Positions 36,708 through 46,153 of a stretch of DNA of 64,000 bases are shown piece by piece; positions within the stretch are counted from its first letter, which is position 1, and each line of letters starts with the position of its first letter. Below the pieces are notes generated by a model. That model saw nothing but the letters and a program-made list of their open reading frames with translations, ran no database searches and was not told where the DNA came from. Source of the stretch: Sphingobacteriales bacterium UTBCD1 (GTDB lineage Bacteria > Bacteroidota > Bacteroidia > Chitinophagales > Chitinophagaceae); contig MWTC01000012.1 in assembly GCA_002066995.1 (NCBI GenBank), positions 62,001 through 126,000 of the forward strand, read 5' to 3'. The position numbers and the translations under genes are program-made.

Positions 36708-37425
36708 ATGAAACCTGCACTTTATCATTAACCTCGGCGCTGGTCTCTGCAACCGGGTGCATTTCCTTTTGAGGCTTTTTAAAAAATCTTTTTTGAAAAA
36801 CAAGAAGAGTGAGAACACCTATTGATATGGAAGCATCCGCAATATTGAAGATAGGGCTGAAGAATTCAAAATCATCACCGCCTATTACCGGAAGCCATGA
36901 AGGAAAATGAGATTTTATAATCGGGAAATATAACATATCCACTACACTGCCGTGCAGAAAGCCTGCATACCCCTGTGAAGAAAAAGCAGCTACACCGGAA
37001 TACGTTACATATTCATGAATACTGGCGTCATAATGTAGTCCCTTGTCAAAGATCAATCCGTAAAACATACTGTCAATAAGATTACCCAATGCCCCCGCAT
37101 AGATCAAAGCCGCACAAATGATAAAACCACGGGTATGTTTCTGTTTTACTATTTTCGACAAATACCAGGTGCCGAATATGACGGCAGCCAGTCTGAAAAG
37201 TGTCAGTACCATCTTGCCCGTTTCATTCCCGAATTTCCAGCCCCAGGCCATTCCGGGGTTTTCAATAAAATGTAAACGGAACCAGGAAAAGCCAAATACA
37301 CGGAGTACTTCACCGGTTGGGTAACTGGTCTTGATCCAAATCTTCAATGCCTGGTCGGCCACAATGATCAATGCAATAAATAAAAAGACATTACGAAGCT
37401 TCACTTCAGTGATTTTAAGCAACAA
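36706..37425 (-). CDS. lspA: lipoprotein signal peptidase (signal peptidase II)
   Basis: This aspartic protease of the inner membrane cleaves the signal peptide of diacylated prolipoproteins. It has 239 residues, longer than the approximately 165 of E. coli because of insertions typical of Bacteroidota. The two catalytic aspartates are in GNLIDSMFYG (near residue 114) and NIADASISIG (near 194). Four hydrophobic segments are visible, and the C-terminus is a charged cytoplasmic tail. Window genes encode its likely clients: the HmuY-like and RND-adaptor lipoproteins. It is followed by a + strand terminator of the neighbouring gene. Confidence 0.93.
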   Translation of the reverse strand: MLLKITEVKLRNVFLFIALIIVADQALKIWIKTSYPTGEVLRVFGFSWFRLHFIENPGMAWGWKFGNETGKMVLTLFRLAAVIFGTWYLSKIVKQKHTRGFIICAALIYAGALGNLIDSMFYGLIFDKGLHYDASIHEYVTYSGVAAFSSQGYAGFLHGSVVDMLYFPIIKSHFPSWLPVIGGDDFEFFSPIFNIADASISIGVLTLLVFQKRFFKKPQKEMHPVAETSAEVNDKVQVS

Positions 37426-37506
37426 ATATATGAATTCAGCACAGGCAGGCGGAAAGGTTAACTGTTAAACCTGAATTACACAACCCAAAAAGATCACAGA
37501 CAAAAC

Positions 37507-40026
37507 TCATTCTTCATAATAAACCCTCTTCACCCGTTGGGAAATTCCGGTCATAATTTCATAGGGTATCGTACCCGCCCAACGGGCCAACGTTTCCACC
37601 GGCAACTCTTTTCCGAAGATTATGACCTCATCTCCTTCTTTTACATTGGGTATTCCGGTAATATCAATCATGGTCATGTCCATGCAAACCATTCCGATCA
37701 CCGGCGCTAAAGCTCCCTGCCCAACTGTGTCATTCCCGTCCGTACCGGCATGGGTGGGCATCCATATCTTTCCCATCCCGTTACTTAACCGCCTTGAAAA
37801 ACCATCTGCGTAACCTATGCGTACGGTGGCAATGACAGAATCCCTGCTGACCTTACCTATCCTGCTGTAACTGACCGTTTCGCCCGACTTCAGTTCTTTT
37901 ATCTGGGCAATGGTGGAACGGAGTGTTGCTACAGTCTGTAAAATAAGTTTGTTTCCAGCCGTGGTATCAACACCATACAAACCAATTCCCGGCCGCACCA
38001 TATCTAATTGCATTTCCGGATGACGAATAATAGCGGCCGAATTGGATATGTGTTTTAAAAAAGAATATCCGAGTTTCTTTTCTAATCTTCCTGCACAATC
38101 CAGAAACAAGGAATACTGATACCGGGTAAAATCATCCTGAGCAGGATCTTCAGATGCGGCCAGGTGTGAAAACACACTCTGTACCCGGAAAGATGGCGTG
38201 GAAGAAATCATGGCTGCCAGTTTCTCTATTTCATCATCACGGAAACCAAGGCGGTTCATTCCTGTTTCAATTTCTATATGAACAGGAAACTGCTGTAAAT
38301 TTTCTTTCTTAAGATAATGATCCAGCGCCTGCAATATGCCAAAAGAATATACTTCAGGCTCCAGGTTATTCTCCACCATTGTTTCAAAGCTGCTTTCTTC
38401 AGTATTTACCACCATGACCGGTAAAGTGATCCCTGCTTTGCGTAATTCAACACCTTCATCAGCATAGGCCACCCCGAGATAATCCACTTTGTGATATTGC
38501 AAAACGCCTGCAATTTCTGCTCCGCCGCTTCCATAAGCAAATGCCTTCACCATGGCCATTATTTTTACCGATGGGTTTAAAAGTTGCCGGTATTGTTTCA
38601 GATTTTCTGCCAGTGCGGTCAGGTTAATTTCCAACACGGTCTGATGAACTTTCTGCTCCAGCAATGAAACGATCCGCTCGAATTCAAATATCCTTGCACC
38701 TTTTATTAAAATTGCTTCTTCTTTGAATAGTGATGTACGGAATTGTTTTAAAAATGATTCCGTACGTAAGAAATAGTCCTGCTGAATGGAAGAGTGCTGA
38801 AGCAACACCGGCAAATGATGAGTTATCCGGTCGCCGATGCCAATGATTCTTCCGATATCATGCTGTTGTATTGTTTGTGCAATATGGCTGTACAATTCCT
38901 CATCACTGATCCCTGCCTGGAGAAAATCAGAAAGGATCAGTGTTTTTCTAATACCGGCGCTCTGCTGATCCAGAAAATTCAATGCGATCTCCAGAGAACT
39001 CAGATCGGCGCTGTAACTGTCATTGATGATCGCACAATGATTCGATCCTTTTTTTAATTCCAGCCGCATATTTACCGGCTGAAGTCTTTTCATTCTTTCT
39101 CTGATCTTTTCCCTGTCAATTCCTAAGTACAAAATCAAACAACAGCAGGTGATCGCATTTTCAACAGATGCATCATCCGTAAACGGAATGGTTATTCTGC
39201 ATTCATCGGCATCACACAAAAGAGATATCTTCGTTTCATCAACACCTTTTTTGATCTCCCGAACTTTGAAATGATTTTTTTCTGAGGTTCCCCAGGTCAA
39301 CACTTCCAGGTCGCTGCTCATATATTCAAAAATTGCTTCCTGCCCTTCAAAATCTATCTCTCTCCCGATCAGGCTCTTGCAATTCCGGAATAAGGTCAGT
39401 TTTTCCCTGAACTTATGTGCACTGTCAATAAATCCCTCATTGTGTGCTTCACCTATATTCGTCAGGATGCCGATACCGGGGCGGATGATCCGTTCCAAAC
39501 GATTCATTTCACCCTGCTTTGAAATTCCCGCTTCAAATATTCCCAATGTATGATTTTCATTCATCTGCCATACACTCAGCGGCACCCCGACCTGAGAATT
39601 ATAACTTTTGGGGCTGCGGACAATATTGTAATCTTCCTGCAACAACTGGAACAACCATTCCTTCACAATTGTCTTGCCGTTACTACCGGTGATACCTACC
39701 ACGGGAAAATGAAATTGCTGCCTGTGATAAGCTGCCAGATCCTGTAAAGCAATCAAGGTATCATCAACAAGAATGAAATTTGCTTCAGGAAACAGTGAGG
39801 AATCGATCTTTTCACTGATCACAAAATTTCTTACTCCTTTACGATACAACTCTGCAATGAATTGATGCCCGTCTCTGCGTGGCCCTTTTAATGCAAAGAA
39901 AAGTGAAGTACCTGGTGAAAATATTTTCCGGCTGTCCAGCAAGATCTGATCCACATCCGGATTCTGATGCATTTGCAATAAATCACCATTAATGATTGAA
40001 GAGATTTCATGTACCGGATAGTTCAT
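37507..40026 (-). CDS. bifunctional MurF ligase / alanine racemase fusion
   Basis: An 839-residue fusion. Residues 1-455 form a MurF-like ligase (P-loop ITGSNGKT near residue 114, NDSYSAD motif). Residues about 465-839 form a PLP-dependent alanine racemase (PLP lysine in MVKAFAYGSG near 492, MVRPGIGLYGV, and the catalytic Tyr region RIGYADGFSR). Alanine racemase supplies D-Ala, which after ligation becomes the MurF substrate, so the fusion links two ends of one pathway. The fusion is known in Bacteroidota; the racemase half is likely essential, while the ligase half may be redundant with murF at 54. It overlaps the upstream terC gene by 4 nt. Confidence 0.94.
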   Translation of the reverse strand: MNYPVHEISSIINGDLLQMHQNPDVDQILLDSRKIFSPGTSLFFALKGPRRDGHQFIAELYRKGVRNFVISEKIDSSLFPEANFILVDDTLIALQDLAAYHRQQFHFPVVGITGSNGKTIVKEWLFQLLQEDYNIVRSPKSYNSQVGVPLSVWQMNENHTLGIFEAGISKQGEMNRLERIIRPGIGILTNIGEAHNEGFIDSAHKFREKLTLFRNCKSLIGREIDFEGQEAIFEYMSSDLEVLTWGTSEKNHFKVREIKKGVDETKISLLCDADECRITIPFTDDASVENAITCCCLILYLGIDREKIRERMKRLQPVNMRLELKKGSNHCAIINDSYSADLSSLEIALNFLDQQSAGIRKTLILSDFLQAGISDEELYSHIAQTIQQHDIGRIIGIGDRITHHLPVLLQHSSIQQDYFLRTESFLKQFRTSLFKEEAILIKGARIFEFERIVSLLEQKVHQTVLEINLTALAENLKQYRQLLNPSVKIMAMVKAFAYGSGGAEIAGVLQYHKVDYLGVAYADEGVELRKAGITLPVMVVNTEESSFETMVENNLEPEVYSFGILQALDHYLKKENLQQFPVHIEIETGMNRLGFRDDEIEKLAAMISSTPSFRVQSVFSHLAASEDPAQDDFTRYQYSLFLDCAGRLEKKLGYSFLKHISNSAAIIRHPEMQLDMVRPGIGLYGVDTTAGNKLILQTVATLRSTIAQIKELKSGETVSYSRIGKVSRDSVIATVRIGYADGFSRRLSNGMGKIWMPTHAGTDGNDTVGQGALAPVIGMVCMDMTMIDITGIPNVKEGDEVIIFGKELPVETLARWAGTIPYEIMTGISQRVKRVYYEE

Positions 40027-40955
40027 TCTTTTTTAGCTTTTTTTGCAGCTTCATGAATTGAATAGGCAATAGAGCCTCCTATACAAACCACAATGACCAT
40101 CATGGAAGCATAGATCGGAACCGTAAAATGGAAAATCTCAGCCAGCATTTTAAGGCCTATGAATACAAGCACGATGGCAATACCCTGCTGAAGATGGCCG
40201 AATTTATTTACTGCGCCTTTGAGTAAAAAAAACATAGACCTCAGGCCCAATACAGCAAAAATATTAGAAGTGTAGATAACCATTTTATCCCTGGATATTC
40301 CCATCACTGCAGGAATAGAATCAAACGCAAATATAAGATCGGTCACCGCCAGCATGATGACTACCACAAATAATGTGGTGTATGCCGGCTTATTGTGTTC
40401 CCGAATAATATACCTGCCGTTACCGTCATGCGGAACCAAAGGGAGAAACCTGTTCAAAAATTTATAAACCCTGCTTTGCTGGGGGTCAAATTCGGCGTCT
40501 TCTTTTTCTGAAAACATTTTAATACCGGTATATACAAGAAAAGCCCCGAAAATATAAAGCACCCATTCAAATCTTTCAACCAGTGCAACACCCAATGTTA
40601 TAAAAATAACCCGGAAAATCACGGCCATCAGAATGCCGATCATCAGTACCTGCCCGCTGTATTTTTCTTTAATAGAAAATGACGAGAAGATCAGGATGAA
40701 AACAAAAATATTATCAATACTTAAACTCCACTCCATCAGGTATCCGCTGAGATACTGAAATGCAAGCACTTCACCATCTTCCATCCAGATAAAAACAAAA
40801 AAAGCCATGGCAAGAATAACCCAGAAAAGAGTTTGATACAGGGCATTCCTGATGCTGATGATCTTATTCTTTCTGCTGAGAAGGCCGAGATCAAATACAA
40901 GAGCAATTAGTAATACGATTCCAAAAACAAGATAGGTGATCTGCTGTGCTGTCAT
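40023..40955 (-). CDS. TerC/Alx family integral membrane protein
   Basis: A 310-residue protein with about nine transmembrane helices. The family acidic residues lie within helices (WSLSIDNIFVF and TDLIFAFDSIPAVMG). Members handle manganese or other metal ions, support metal loading of exported enzymes, or contribute to tellurite and pH responses. Which applies here cannot be told. The ATG overlaps the MurF-Alr gene (4-nt overlap on the same strand), so the two are translationally coupled. Confidence 0.92.
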   Translation of the reverse strand: MTAQQITYLVFGIVLLIALVFDLGLLSRKNKIISIRNALYQTLFWVILAMAFFVFIWMEDGEVLAFQYLSGYLMEWSLSIDNIFVFILIFSSFSIKEKYSGQVLMIGILMAVIFRVIFITLGVALVERFEWVLYIFGAFLVYTGIKMFSEKEDAEFDPQQSRVYKFLNRFLPLVPHDGNGRYIIREHNKPAYTTLFVVVIMLAVTDLIFAFDSIPAVMGISRDKMVIYTSNIFAVLGLRSMFFLLKGAVNKFGHLQQGIAIVLVFIGLKMLAEIFHFTVPIYASMMVIVVCIGGSIAYSIHEAAKKAKKE

Positions 40956-41024
40956 TAATAGTGATTATAAATCCGTTGTAAAGTTACTGAAACCGCAGGT
41001 GGAAAATTTCAATTGCAGCCCTGT

Positions 41025-42758
41025 TTACTCGTACTGCTTCCTCCGGATCTGCCGGTAAATCAATCCGAGGATAATAACCAGTAAAACAGGGAGTACGATG
41101 TTGATCAGTTGCCATTGTGATTCTTTTTCTTTTACCTTTTTAGAATCCAATAAACGAAGAACAATATTTTTATTCCTCGTCGCAATAATCTCAGGATTGG
41201 CGACCAGGTATTCCAGGCAGTTTTCAAAAAACTCCCTGTTGGCAACAGGAATAAAATATTTTCCGTCATCCGATTGCTGCTGGTATGCGAGATAAGTGAA
41301 TTTATTCCATCCCATCGGCAGAGGCCCGTATTGAGGCAAAGCTTCATTCAGCGCCATATCCCCATCTGCAACAATAATCATTTTGTTTTCACCGGATTTT
41401 GAGATAAAAGGAGTATTAAATTTATTCAGGCTGTCATTTTGCTGTTGCGATATCCTGTTTTTATAAAAAGAAGAAAAATCTCCCTCCAACAACACTGCTA
41501 CAGGGATTCCTGATTTGTTGAATTTTTGATCCTGAGGCGCATTCCTGTTTTCGTCCAGGCTGATGAGTGCCGGCGTAGAGATCGTTCTCGAATTATCCGA
41601 GGAAGCTAACAGGATCGTTTTCTTTATTCCTGCAGCATCAATGGTATCAATCGAATTGACAAATCTACCTCCTACCAATCCTATATTTTTTGTGATGGGA
41701 TTATTATTAGCAGGATCAAACAAAGGGTAATAATTCCAGTGCAAAAATTCCTGCTGCGGATTATTTGCAGCGCCTCCCACAACAAATGGTATCGCTTCGC
41801 ATTGCAGGTCCATCACCAGGTCGGTATTGATCCGGGCGCCATAATGAAAAAACAAGTCAGTAAGATTCAGATTCCTGTCAAATGCAATAGTCTGGGATTT
41901 AAAAGCCAGGCTGTCTGATTCGGCATAAAGATTATCAATGTAGCACAACAGTTTACCTCCACGCATCACATACTGATCCAATTTCAGTTTTTCATCTTCT
42001 GAAAATTGAAGTGATGGTTTCACAATGATCAATGCCTTTATCTCATCCGGAATAACCGGTTGTTTGCTGAGGTCGAACACAAAAAGTTTATACTCTTTTG
42101 TAAGCACCTGCTGCAGATCATAAGTGCGGTAATCATTGGGTTCCCCGTTACCCTGAGCATAAGCAACTACAGTCTTGTCGTTTTTTCTGAGTTTGTCCAA
42201 CGCACTGAGGAATTGATACTCCAATAAAGCTTCAGCGCCGTTAATTTCATTTTGAGAAATGATCCGGTTGCTACCTGAATAAAGATTTACCAATTGTTGC
42301 TTACCCCTATAATGTATTAATGCAACAGGGAATACAAAATTCTGTTGCTGCCCTTCTTTCAGTTGGACCGTAAGATTTATGGGAGTAGCTCCAAGTCCCA
42401 CGAGTGAATCCCCGTAACTGACATTTGTTCCCGGCATTACTTCTTTGGGAGATATAAAACGATAATTCACTTTTGAGCTGTTGTAATCTTTCAATAACCT
42501 GAGAAACTCATCAGTACTGTTTGCAAGTTTTCTGAAGCCAGCCGGAAAATTTCCTTTCAGGAAAATATCTATCGTCACTTCATCATCCAGGTTTTTGATC
42601 AGGTGTATCGTCGCCGGACTTAGTGTATATCTTTTTTCTTTGGTAAGATCGAAGCGGGTGTGAAAAGATGATCCCAGAAAATTGATGGCAAGCAGGATCA
42701 GCAGCAGGTAGAGCCACCAGATTTTTGCAGAAAATATTTTATCGGAAATATTTTTCAT
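41025..42758 (-). CDS. gldG: gliding-motility ABC transporter auxiliary/substrate-binding-like protein GldG
   Basis: A 577-residue membrane-anchored protein with one N-terminal transmembrane helix (residues about 12-31), a large periplasmic domain with the GldG/ABC-2 auxiliary fold (FHTRFDLTKEKRYTLSP, RGGKLLCYIDNL) and one C-terminal helix (about 550-568). With GldF and the ATPase GldA (not in the window) it forms an ABC transporter required for gliding in Flavobacterium. It starts 1 nt after gldF, and the two are cotranscribed. Confidence 0.93.
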   Translation of the reverse strand: MKNISDKIFSAKIWWLYLLLILLAINFLGSSFHTRFDLTKEKRYTLSPATIHLIKNLDDEVTIDIFLKGNFPAGFRKLANSTDEFLRLLKDYNSSKVNYRFISPKEVMPGTNVSYGDSLVGLGATPINLTVQLKEGQQQNFVFPVALIHYRGKQQLVNLYSGSNRIISQNEINGAEALLEYQFLSALDKLRKNDKTVVAYAQGNGEPNDYRTYDLQQVLTKEYKLFVFDLSKQPVIPDEIKALIIVKPSLQFSEDEKLKLDQYVMRGGKLLCYIDNLYAESDSLAFKSQTIAFDRNLNLTDLFFHYGARINTDLVMDLQCEAIPFVVGGAANNPQQEFLHWNYYPLFDPANNNPITKNIGLVGGRFVNSIDTIDAAGIKKTILLASSDNSRTISTPALISLDENRNAPQDQKFNKSGIPVAVLLEGDFSSFYKNRISQQQNDSLNKFNTPFISKSGENKMIIVADGDMALNEALPQYGPLPMGWNKFTYLAYQQQSDDGKYFIPVANREFFENCLEYLVANPEIIATRNKNIVLRLLDSKKVKEKESQWQLINIVLPVLLVIILGLIYRQIRRKQYE

Positions 42759-42759
42759 T

Positions 42760-43479
42760 TTATCGTTTCACAAGGTTTCGGTTGGTAATGGCAAGAAAAA
42801 GAAAGATCACGGTCAGGAAATAAATGATGTCTCTTGTGTCCACCAATCCGCGGCTTATACTCTGGTAGTGAAAATCAATCCCGATCATCCCGATATAATA
42901 ATCCAATCCGTTTGGCAGCCCGGGAAGTTTGCTGATGGCGCTAAAACCGTAATACAACAATACACAACCGATCAGGCTCGTGATAAATGCCACCACAGAA
43001 TTATTGGTAAAACTGCTGGCGCAAATTCCAATTGCCGTAAAGACTGATGCTAAAAAAAACAAGCCGATATAAGAACCGATTGTTGCGCCACTATCTATTC
43101 CTTCGGACGAAGAAAGGCTTTGTATTGAAAATATATATACCACCGTCGGCAGCAAAGCAATCAATACTACAATAAGGCTCCCGGAATATTTTCCCGTAAT
43201 GATCTGCCAGCGTGTCAATGGCCGGGTTTGAAGGATCTCATAAGTGCCCCCCTTAAACTCATCGGCAAAACTGCGCATGGTGATAGCCGGGATCAGTAAT
43301 AAAAATATCCACGGCGCCAGCAGGAAAAACCGGTCCAGGCTGGCATAGCCAAAATCAAAAATATTGTCCTGGAATACAAACAGGGCAAGGCCGTTTACCA
43401 ATAAAAAAACAATAATAGCAATATAGCCGGTAAGGCTGCTGAAGAATTGACGAAGTTCTTTTTTGCAAATAGCCCACAT
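42760..43479 (-). CDS. gldF: gliding-motility ABC transporter permease GldF
   Basis: A 239-residue ABC-2 type permease with six hydrophobic segments. It shows the family start MWAICKKELRQFFSSLTGYIAI-type helix, then TMRSFADEFKGGTYE and LLQTRPLTRWQ-type loops. ATG 43479 gives the normal GldF length. The frame extends 33 residues further to 43578, but that part has no family likeness. It is the partner of GldG, encoded 1 nt downstream. Confidence 0.92.
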   Translation of the reverse strand: MWAICKKELRQFFSSLTGYIAIIVFLLVNGLALFVFQDNIFDFGYASLDRFFLLAPWIFLLLIPAITMRSFADEFKGGTYEILQTRPLTRWQIITGKYSGSLIVVLIALLPTVVYIFSIQSLSSSEGIDSGATIGSYIGLFFLASVFTAIGICASSFTNNSVVAFITSLIGCVLLYYGFSAISKLPGLPNGLDYYIGMIGIDFHYQSISRGLVDTRDIIYFLTVIFLFLAITNRNLVKR

Positions 43480-43646
43480 AAAGGTGCAAAATACATTATT
43501 GATCCCAGATTTCAGGTCAGGGGCTGCTTCAAACCATTCATTTAATTTCTGTATAACATTTTTATACAACGAAATCAATAATAATGAACTTAATAAAATA
43601 ATAAGCGCAGGTGCTATTTTTTATCTCTCTGGTCTGCAATCCGGGA

Positions 43647-44819
43647 TTATGTTTTCCAGTAAGGATTTAATGTTCTCAATTGATTGATTGTTTCTATAAA
43701 CTTTACAATGGCAAAGTCAATTTGTTCTTCTGTGGTAAAACGTCCCAGGCTAAAACGTATCGAGCCGCGTGCCAGCTCATCTGCAACACCTAAAGCCTTT
43801 AAAACATAAGAAGGTTCTCTGGAAGCTGAAGAACAGGCAGAACCGGAGGAAACAGCAATATCTTTTTGGATGCCGGAAATCAATCCTTCACTCTCCACAA
43901 AATTGAATGAAATATTGGTAACATGCGGCAGCCGGAACCGGGTGCTTCCATTCACAAATGTGTCTTTCAATTTCAGCAAAGAAGTTTCCAGCTTATCCCT
44001 CCAAGCACTTAAACGTTTTGCTTCCTGCTTCATTTCCTGCTTACATAATTCACAGGCTTTTCCGAAACCGGCAATACCCGGAACATTCAGGGTACCGCTG
44101 CGTATTCCCCGTTCATGGCCACCGCCATCAATTTGTGCAGTCAATTTTACCCTTGGGTCTTTTCTCCGGAGAAACAAAGCTCCCGCTCCTTTCGGCCCAT
44201 ACATTTTATGAGATGAAAATGCTAACAGGTCAATCCCGTCATTGTTCACATCAATAGGTATTTTTCCAACTGCCTGCGTAGCATCACTGAAAAAGAAAAC
44301 ACCTTTCTTTCTTGTAACGGCACTGATCTTTTTGACCGGCATGACAGTGCCTGTTTCGTTATTGGCATACATTATTGCAACAAGAATAGTCGTTGGTTTG
44401 AATGCCGCCTCCAGTTCTTCGGGATCAACAAGCCCTTCTGAATTCACTTTGAGATAGGTCACATCAGCTCCCAGTTTTTCCAGGTGCCTGCAGGTATCTA
44501 AAACCGCTTTATGCTCCACTACACTGGTGATAATATGATTTCCCTTGCTGCGAAACATTTCAAAAACACCTTTCAAAGCCAGGTTATCTGCTTCGGTTGC
44601 TCCTGAGGTAAAAATTATTTCTGTAGAAACAGCTCCTATCAAACCGGCCACCTGTTCCCTTGCATACTGCACTGCTTCTGATGCATGCCATCCGAATGAA
44701 TGATCACGGCTTGCGGCGTTTCCAAAATTTTCTGTGAAATAGGGAGTCATAACTTCCATAACCCTCGGATCACAGGGTGTGGTAGCATTGTAATCAAGGT
44801 AAAGAGGTAATTTCAGCAT
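43647..44819 (-). CDS. cysteine desulfurase (IscS/NifS family)
   Basis: A 390-residue PLP enzyme that takes sulfur from cysteine for iron-sulfur clusters, thiamine or tRNA thiolation. Motifs: LDYNATTPCDP start, SGATEADNLALKG, SVVEHKAV, PLP lysine in SSHKMYGPKG (near residue 203) and the persulfide Cys in SSGSACSSAS (near 327) on the flexible loop of group I enzymes. No scaffold or cysteine partner gene lies next to it. The closest gene is gldF, on the same strand 167 bp away. Confidence 0.94.
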   Translation of the reverse strand: MLKLPLYLDYNATTPCDPRVMEVMTPYFTENFGNAASRDHSFGWHASEAVQYAREQVAGLIGAVSTEIIFTSGATEADNLALKGVFEMFRSKGNHIITSVVEHKAVLDTCRHLEKLGADVTYLKVNSEGLVDPEELEAAFKPTTILVAIMYANNETGTVMPVKKISAVTRKKGVFFFSDATQAVGKIPIDVNNDGIDLLAFSSHKMYGPKGAGALFLRRKDPRVKLTAQIDGGGHERGIRSGTLNVPGIAGFGKACELCKQEMKQEAKRLSAWRDKLETSLLKLKDTFVNGSTRFRLPHVTNISFNFVESEGLISGIQKDIAVSSGSACSSASREPSYVLKALGVADELARGSIRFSLGRFTTEEQIDFAIVKFIETINQLRTLNPYWKT

Positions 44820-44955
44820 ACATCCAGGTTTACCGGTAACTTCAGTGGTACCATAAAATTAGCGGAAATGATCCCGATCAGAAACATTAATTAAGCCCAA
44901 ACAATTAATTTTACCACGATCGCAGGAATAAAAATATTCAACCAACAATTTTACT

Positions 44956-45357
44956 ATGAAAAAAATTGAACATATAGGAATTGCTGTTAAAAGCTTGTCT
45001 GCTTCCGTGCCTTTGTTTGAAAAACTGCTCCATTGCCGTCCTTATAAAACAGAGCAAGTCGAATCCGAAAAAGTAAATACGGCTTTTTTCATCACCGGCA
45101 ACAGCAAGATCGAACTTCTCGAAAGCACGGAAACAAACGGAGTGATCGCCCGCTTCATACAAAAAAAAGGAGAAGGCATTCACCACATTGCCTTTGAGGT
45201 TGATGATATTGAAGCTGAAATGAACCGGTTAAAAAATGAAGGATTCAGATTACTGAATGAAACTCCCAGACCGGGTGCAGACAATAAGCTTATTTGTTTC
45301 TTGCATCCGAAAGACACAAATGGCATACTGATAGAAATATGTATGGAAAAAAAATAA
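44956..45357 (+). CDS. mce: methylmalonyl-CoA epimerase
   Basis: A 133-residue vicinal-oxygen-chelate fold enzyme interconverting (R)- and (S)-methylmalonyl-CoA. The metal ligands are His in IEHIGIAVKS, His in HHIAFEVDDI and Glu in LIEICMEK. The IELLE and GEGIHHIAF patterns are typical of Mce rather than of other glyoxalase relatives. It links propionyl-CoA to succinyl-CoA together with B12-dependent mutase. A stand-alone B12-binding mutase subunit is at 7754. Confidence 0.93.
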   Translation: MKKIEHIGIAVKSLSASVPLFEKLLHCRPYKTEQVESEKVNTAFFITGNSKIELLESTETNGVIARFIQKKGEGIHHIAFEVDDIEAEMNRLKNEGFRLLNETPRPGADNKLICFLHPKDTNGILIEICMEKK

Positions 45358-45362
45358 CCGGC

Positions 45363-46130
45363 TTATTCCAAATGTTCTTCAACGATGGAGTCGGTGCCGG
45401 TGATTCCTAATTTTTCAACAGCGGCCTGTGCCGCTATCTGTGAGGCGTCTTTTTTATTAAAAGCCTTTCCCTCTGCAATATTTACTCCGTCAATAACTGC
45501 TGCTACCGTAAACAATCTTCTCCCGTTTTCGAGATGTTCATCTACTGTTTCAAATTCCAGCTGTTTCCCGTTCTTATTGGCCCAGCCGTATAATTTATTC
45601 TTCAGATTAATCTCGAGACTTTCCAGGTCATCCATGAACATATAAGGTAAAATGACACATTCTTTCACCCATTTGCTGGTCTTTTTATAACCCTGGTCAA
45701 GATAAATAGCGCCAACCAATGCTTCGAGTGTATTGCCGAATATCTGGCTTATTTTTAAAGACCCGTCCATTTTATTGTAAAGAGTGATCTTTTTCAGCCC
45801 CATGCGGATGGCGATGTCATTGAGTTGCTGGCGATTTACCATTTTACTTCTCATCTCTGTTAAAAAACCTTCTTCTTTATATGGGTATTTCTTAAAAAGA
45901 TAATCAGCTATCAATGCGCTGAGTACTGCATCTCCCAGGTATTCCAGCCGCTCGTTGTTCTCATCAGCTCCTTCCCGTACAGAACGGTGAGTCAATGCAG
46001 TTTTATATAATGAGAGATCAGAGGGCCTGAATCCCAGTATATTTTTCAGTTCTTTTTTAAGAGATGCGTCTTCGTGTGTTTTAAAAAAAGTTTTCAAAAG
46101 ATCCTCAGACTTTAAAATGCAAAGAAACAA
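45363..46130 (-). CDS. rnc: ribonuclease III
   Basis: A 255-residue double-strand-specific endoribonuclease for rRNA and mRNA processing. The catalytic signature NERLEYLGDAVLSALIA lies near residue 58, followed by the second acidic site in the ALVGAIYLDQGY segment. A C-terminal double-stranded RNA-binding domain covers residues about 180-250 (KKDASQIAAQAAVEKL). The gene is 23 bp after fabF, completing the common acpP-fabF-rnc order. It is convergent with mce, with a 5-bp gap. Confidence 0.95.
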   Translation of the reverse strand: MFLCILKSEDLLKTFFKTHEDASLKKELKNILGFRPSDLSLYKTALTHRSVREGADENNERLEYLGDAVLSALIADYLFKKYPYKEEGFLTEMRSKMVNRQQLNDIAIRMGLKKITLYNKMDGSLKISQIFGNTLEALVGAIYLDQGYKKTSKWVKECVILPYMFMDDLESLEINLKNKLYGWANKNGKQLEFETVDEHLENGRRLFTVAAVIDGVNIAEGKAFNKKDASQIAAQAAVEKLGITGTDSIVEEHLE

Positions 46131-46153
46131 AAACTGAAAGGATAAAAAAACAG

